This document shows positions 61,873 through 64,000 of a stretch of DNA of 64,000 bases, piece by piece. The stretch spans positions 30,946,145-31,010,144 of the forward strand of contig OW028574.1 of the NCBI GenBank assembly GCA_932294295.1, read 5' to 3'. The notes below the pieces were generated by a model that was given only the letters and a program-made list of their open reading frames with translations, did no database searches and was not told the origin of the DNA. This DNA is from Alitta virens. Its lineage: Eukaryota; Annelida; Polychaeta; Phyllodocida; Nereididae. The first letter of the stretch is position 1; every line of letters begins with the position of its first letter. The translations under genes and the position numbers were made by a program.

Positions 61873-64000
61873 TATAAAGTGCCCAAAAGAAATGATAACT
61901 AGATCTCACTCTGTTCCCAGGAACAGGTAGAAATGATTCATCAAAACCATAGTCACCTTCGTAGACATTTGAAATTAGATGAGATATGAGATGGAAAGAA
62001 GTTAATGTAAATACTGTAATGAACTTGGATATCTTGGAGTAATGCGAACTGGAATATACCGAAAAAATTTCAACCATAATATTCGTAATCACTTTTGATT
62101 ACGGATATTTTGGTCGGAGGGTTCCCTTTGTAATTTCAGGTACGCGACCATCGGATAATGGTCAAGGTCATCTGTGACCTACAGCTTTAACCAAAGGTCA
62201 TCGGAAATAGTGGCACACAATTGATACAATTACTCCAACACATAAAATAGATATGGTAAATATATGGTAGTCCAATGTTGAGTTATAGTAATTCCTAATT
62301 TATTTTTTTAGGTAACTTGAGATGTCATGCAGGTATGACTTAACCTCTTAGCATAAAAGTTGTCAAAATTGCGAGTTTTTCACATTGGACCTTGAATTTT
62401 GACCTTTGTCTCAGTGCTATATATGACCCAATGATGGTCCGATTTGGGCCACCTAATCGAATGTTATAAACGGCAAAATCTATAATTCCATCACCCCTTT
62501 CTGTATGAGTGAGCATCAAAATGACCCCTCAGATTGGAAGAGCTTATATTTTAAGCAAACAAACTAAAATATCAGAGCTGCGCCTCTACCCTTTTTTAAA
62601 AGAAATGATAACAGTAAAATTACCATGTTGTTTGATTACAACACGGTTGCCAACATAATTTCCGTCACACATCACGCATATATATCACTTTTTCCATTCT
62701 GCTAAACTTGATAAGCCTGTTGCTTGCCTGGTAACCAACTTTCGAGTCATCTGCGATTAAAGTACCATAGATCACCATAGACCACTTGTTGCTGATTTTG
62801 TGGTCCATTTAATGCTTTGATCCTTTTGAAACGGTTCTTGGAAAAATCGATAGAATGCGCTGCAGGACATTTTGGTTGCCATAGATGACGTGGCTTCACA
62901 ATGGATTTTCTCCGTATTTTTCTGTGTAGTTTTAAATGCAGAATGAAGATTGTCATTTAATTGAGGAAAAAAATGTAGATAAACATTTAATCTAGCATTA
63001 TTTTATACGACAAAAATGTCAATTGGTATGAGTTTTTCTGGATTTTTATCGATTAACTTATATATATACTGACCGTCAAGAAAATAAAATAACTTAATAA
63101 AATTGAAAAAAAAAAAAAACAAACAAAAAAAACATCAGCAACTTGGTAATTAATATACCTAAAAATATGTTTAGGGCATTTATGACTAAAATAAGGAAGA
63201 AAGTAGTCTTTTATAATAGCCTCGCCGCCTTAGATATATATCCTCGATAATGAGGTTGTCCGTTTATTGACAAAAATGTCTGCGTCCAACCGATAAAACA
63301 GCGTGAAAAGCACTTGGAAAATGGAATACGCAAGTGGAATATGATGCTTTGAAGACTCAGATTTCCTTTCAGCAACTGAAGCTAAATCAATTACGGAGTA
63401 AAAACGTCCCAGTGCTAATCTCCATTATCCAAATAAAGAATTCATCTGACAAACAGAACCGACGCTGAAGATCAATAAATCTACTCATCGAATTTTGACT
63501 TTTGACATTTTAAAATATTCCAGGCAAGTAGCATCAGACAGAGAATAAATAATAGACAATACAAATCTAAGCAAATTTTACATTTCAAATTCTAAAACTT
63601 TAAAATGTGTTTGTAATATGTCAGTGGTAGTCAATGGGGTCCTTTAAAAAATGTGATAATGCAACATTATAGCTCCTAAGTAGGACCAACGCTCAGTCCC
63701 TGGTGGATTGAGCTTGAACTACATTTGCCTCTAAACCAATATATGTCAGTTTCTCAACCATAGAAACTAGTGAAAGACCGTTTAAAGAAATATTTAGCCA
63801 GCCCATGAGGCAAGTAGTCTTTCCTGCTGGAGTAATACAGGGTTGCAGGCAGATATATCAGCTATACGCAAACTCTTGGATTGAGTTCTTTTGCAACCCA
63901 CTGTAACTGCCATAAAATGTGCCAAATTGTGCTAAATGTATGCAAATAAATGTGAGTTTGTAACATTTGTATTAAGATATCATATTACTGACTTACAGCA
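61873..64000. other. Downstream flank, no gene seen
   Basis: AT-rich, with a poly-A run near 63106-63130 and no open frame with a recognisable motif. Nothing else can be supported. Confidence 0.5.

Overview
The window is eukaryotic and almost certainly from an animal. It has one long multi-exon gene with GT-AG introns, tRNA-derived SINEs, non-LTR retrotransposon wrecks, many short inverted-repeat DNA elements, GATA/TATC microsatellites and AT-rich intergenic DNA. A secreted repeat protein ending in a discoidin domain fits a marine invertebrate, but I cannot name the phylum from sequence alone.

Layout. 1-0.3 kb: 3' end of a SINE whose TATC tail has become a microsatellite. 1.6-2.9 kb: minus-strand LINE reverse transcriptase remnant. 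4.0-10.9 kb: three diverged copies of one local block, broken up by SINEs, a LINE 3' end and foldback elements. 12.06 kb: TATA plus CRE-like cluster. 13.7-14.2 kb: GC-rich segment holding a likely first coding exon of an unknown minus-strand gene. 14.2-19.3 kb: mostly empty, with one inverted-repeat element and a GATA microsatellite. 19.8-60.7 kb: the main gene on the plus strand. 61-64 kb: its 3' end, a SINE nested in a foldback element, then apparently nothing.

Main gene. I could join 31 coding exons with fully consistent splice phases into a 1687-residue open reading frame, from ATG at 19799 to TGA at 60688. The product starts with a signal peptide and an RSKR furin-type site. Eight diverged modules of about 140-190 residues follow, each with a C-x-V...G-x-N-x-x-C-like hairpin motif, an L-G-x-h-T-N motif and often W-V-G-Q. 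Then come an F5/8 type C (discoidin) domain at residues 1378-1519 and a Cys-containing tail with one Asp-box. Most modules begin and end at phase-0 introns, pointing to growth by exon-set duplication. I do not recognise the repeat as a named family. Its layout recalls DUF11-like extracellular beta-sandwich repeats, which is inference only. This gene is the best candidate for an undescribed system here: a large, N-glycosylated, probably proprotein-processed extracellular adhesion or matrix protein.

Mobile DNA. The introns form a layered record: a TA-flanked foldback family (six copies, several carrying a CRE-like TGACGTCA), a second foldback family (five copies), six tRNA-Gly-like SINEs all in the same orientation with clear target duplications (two of them landed inside the first foldback family), a hAT-type element nested inside a larger inverted-repeat element, and two arrays of an RFX/X-box-like palindrome spaced roughly 140-200 bp apart. 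One of those arrays lies between about 160-bp terminal inverted repeats.
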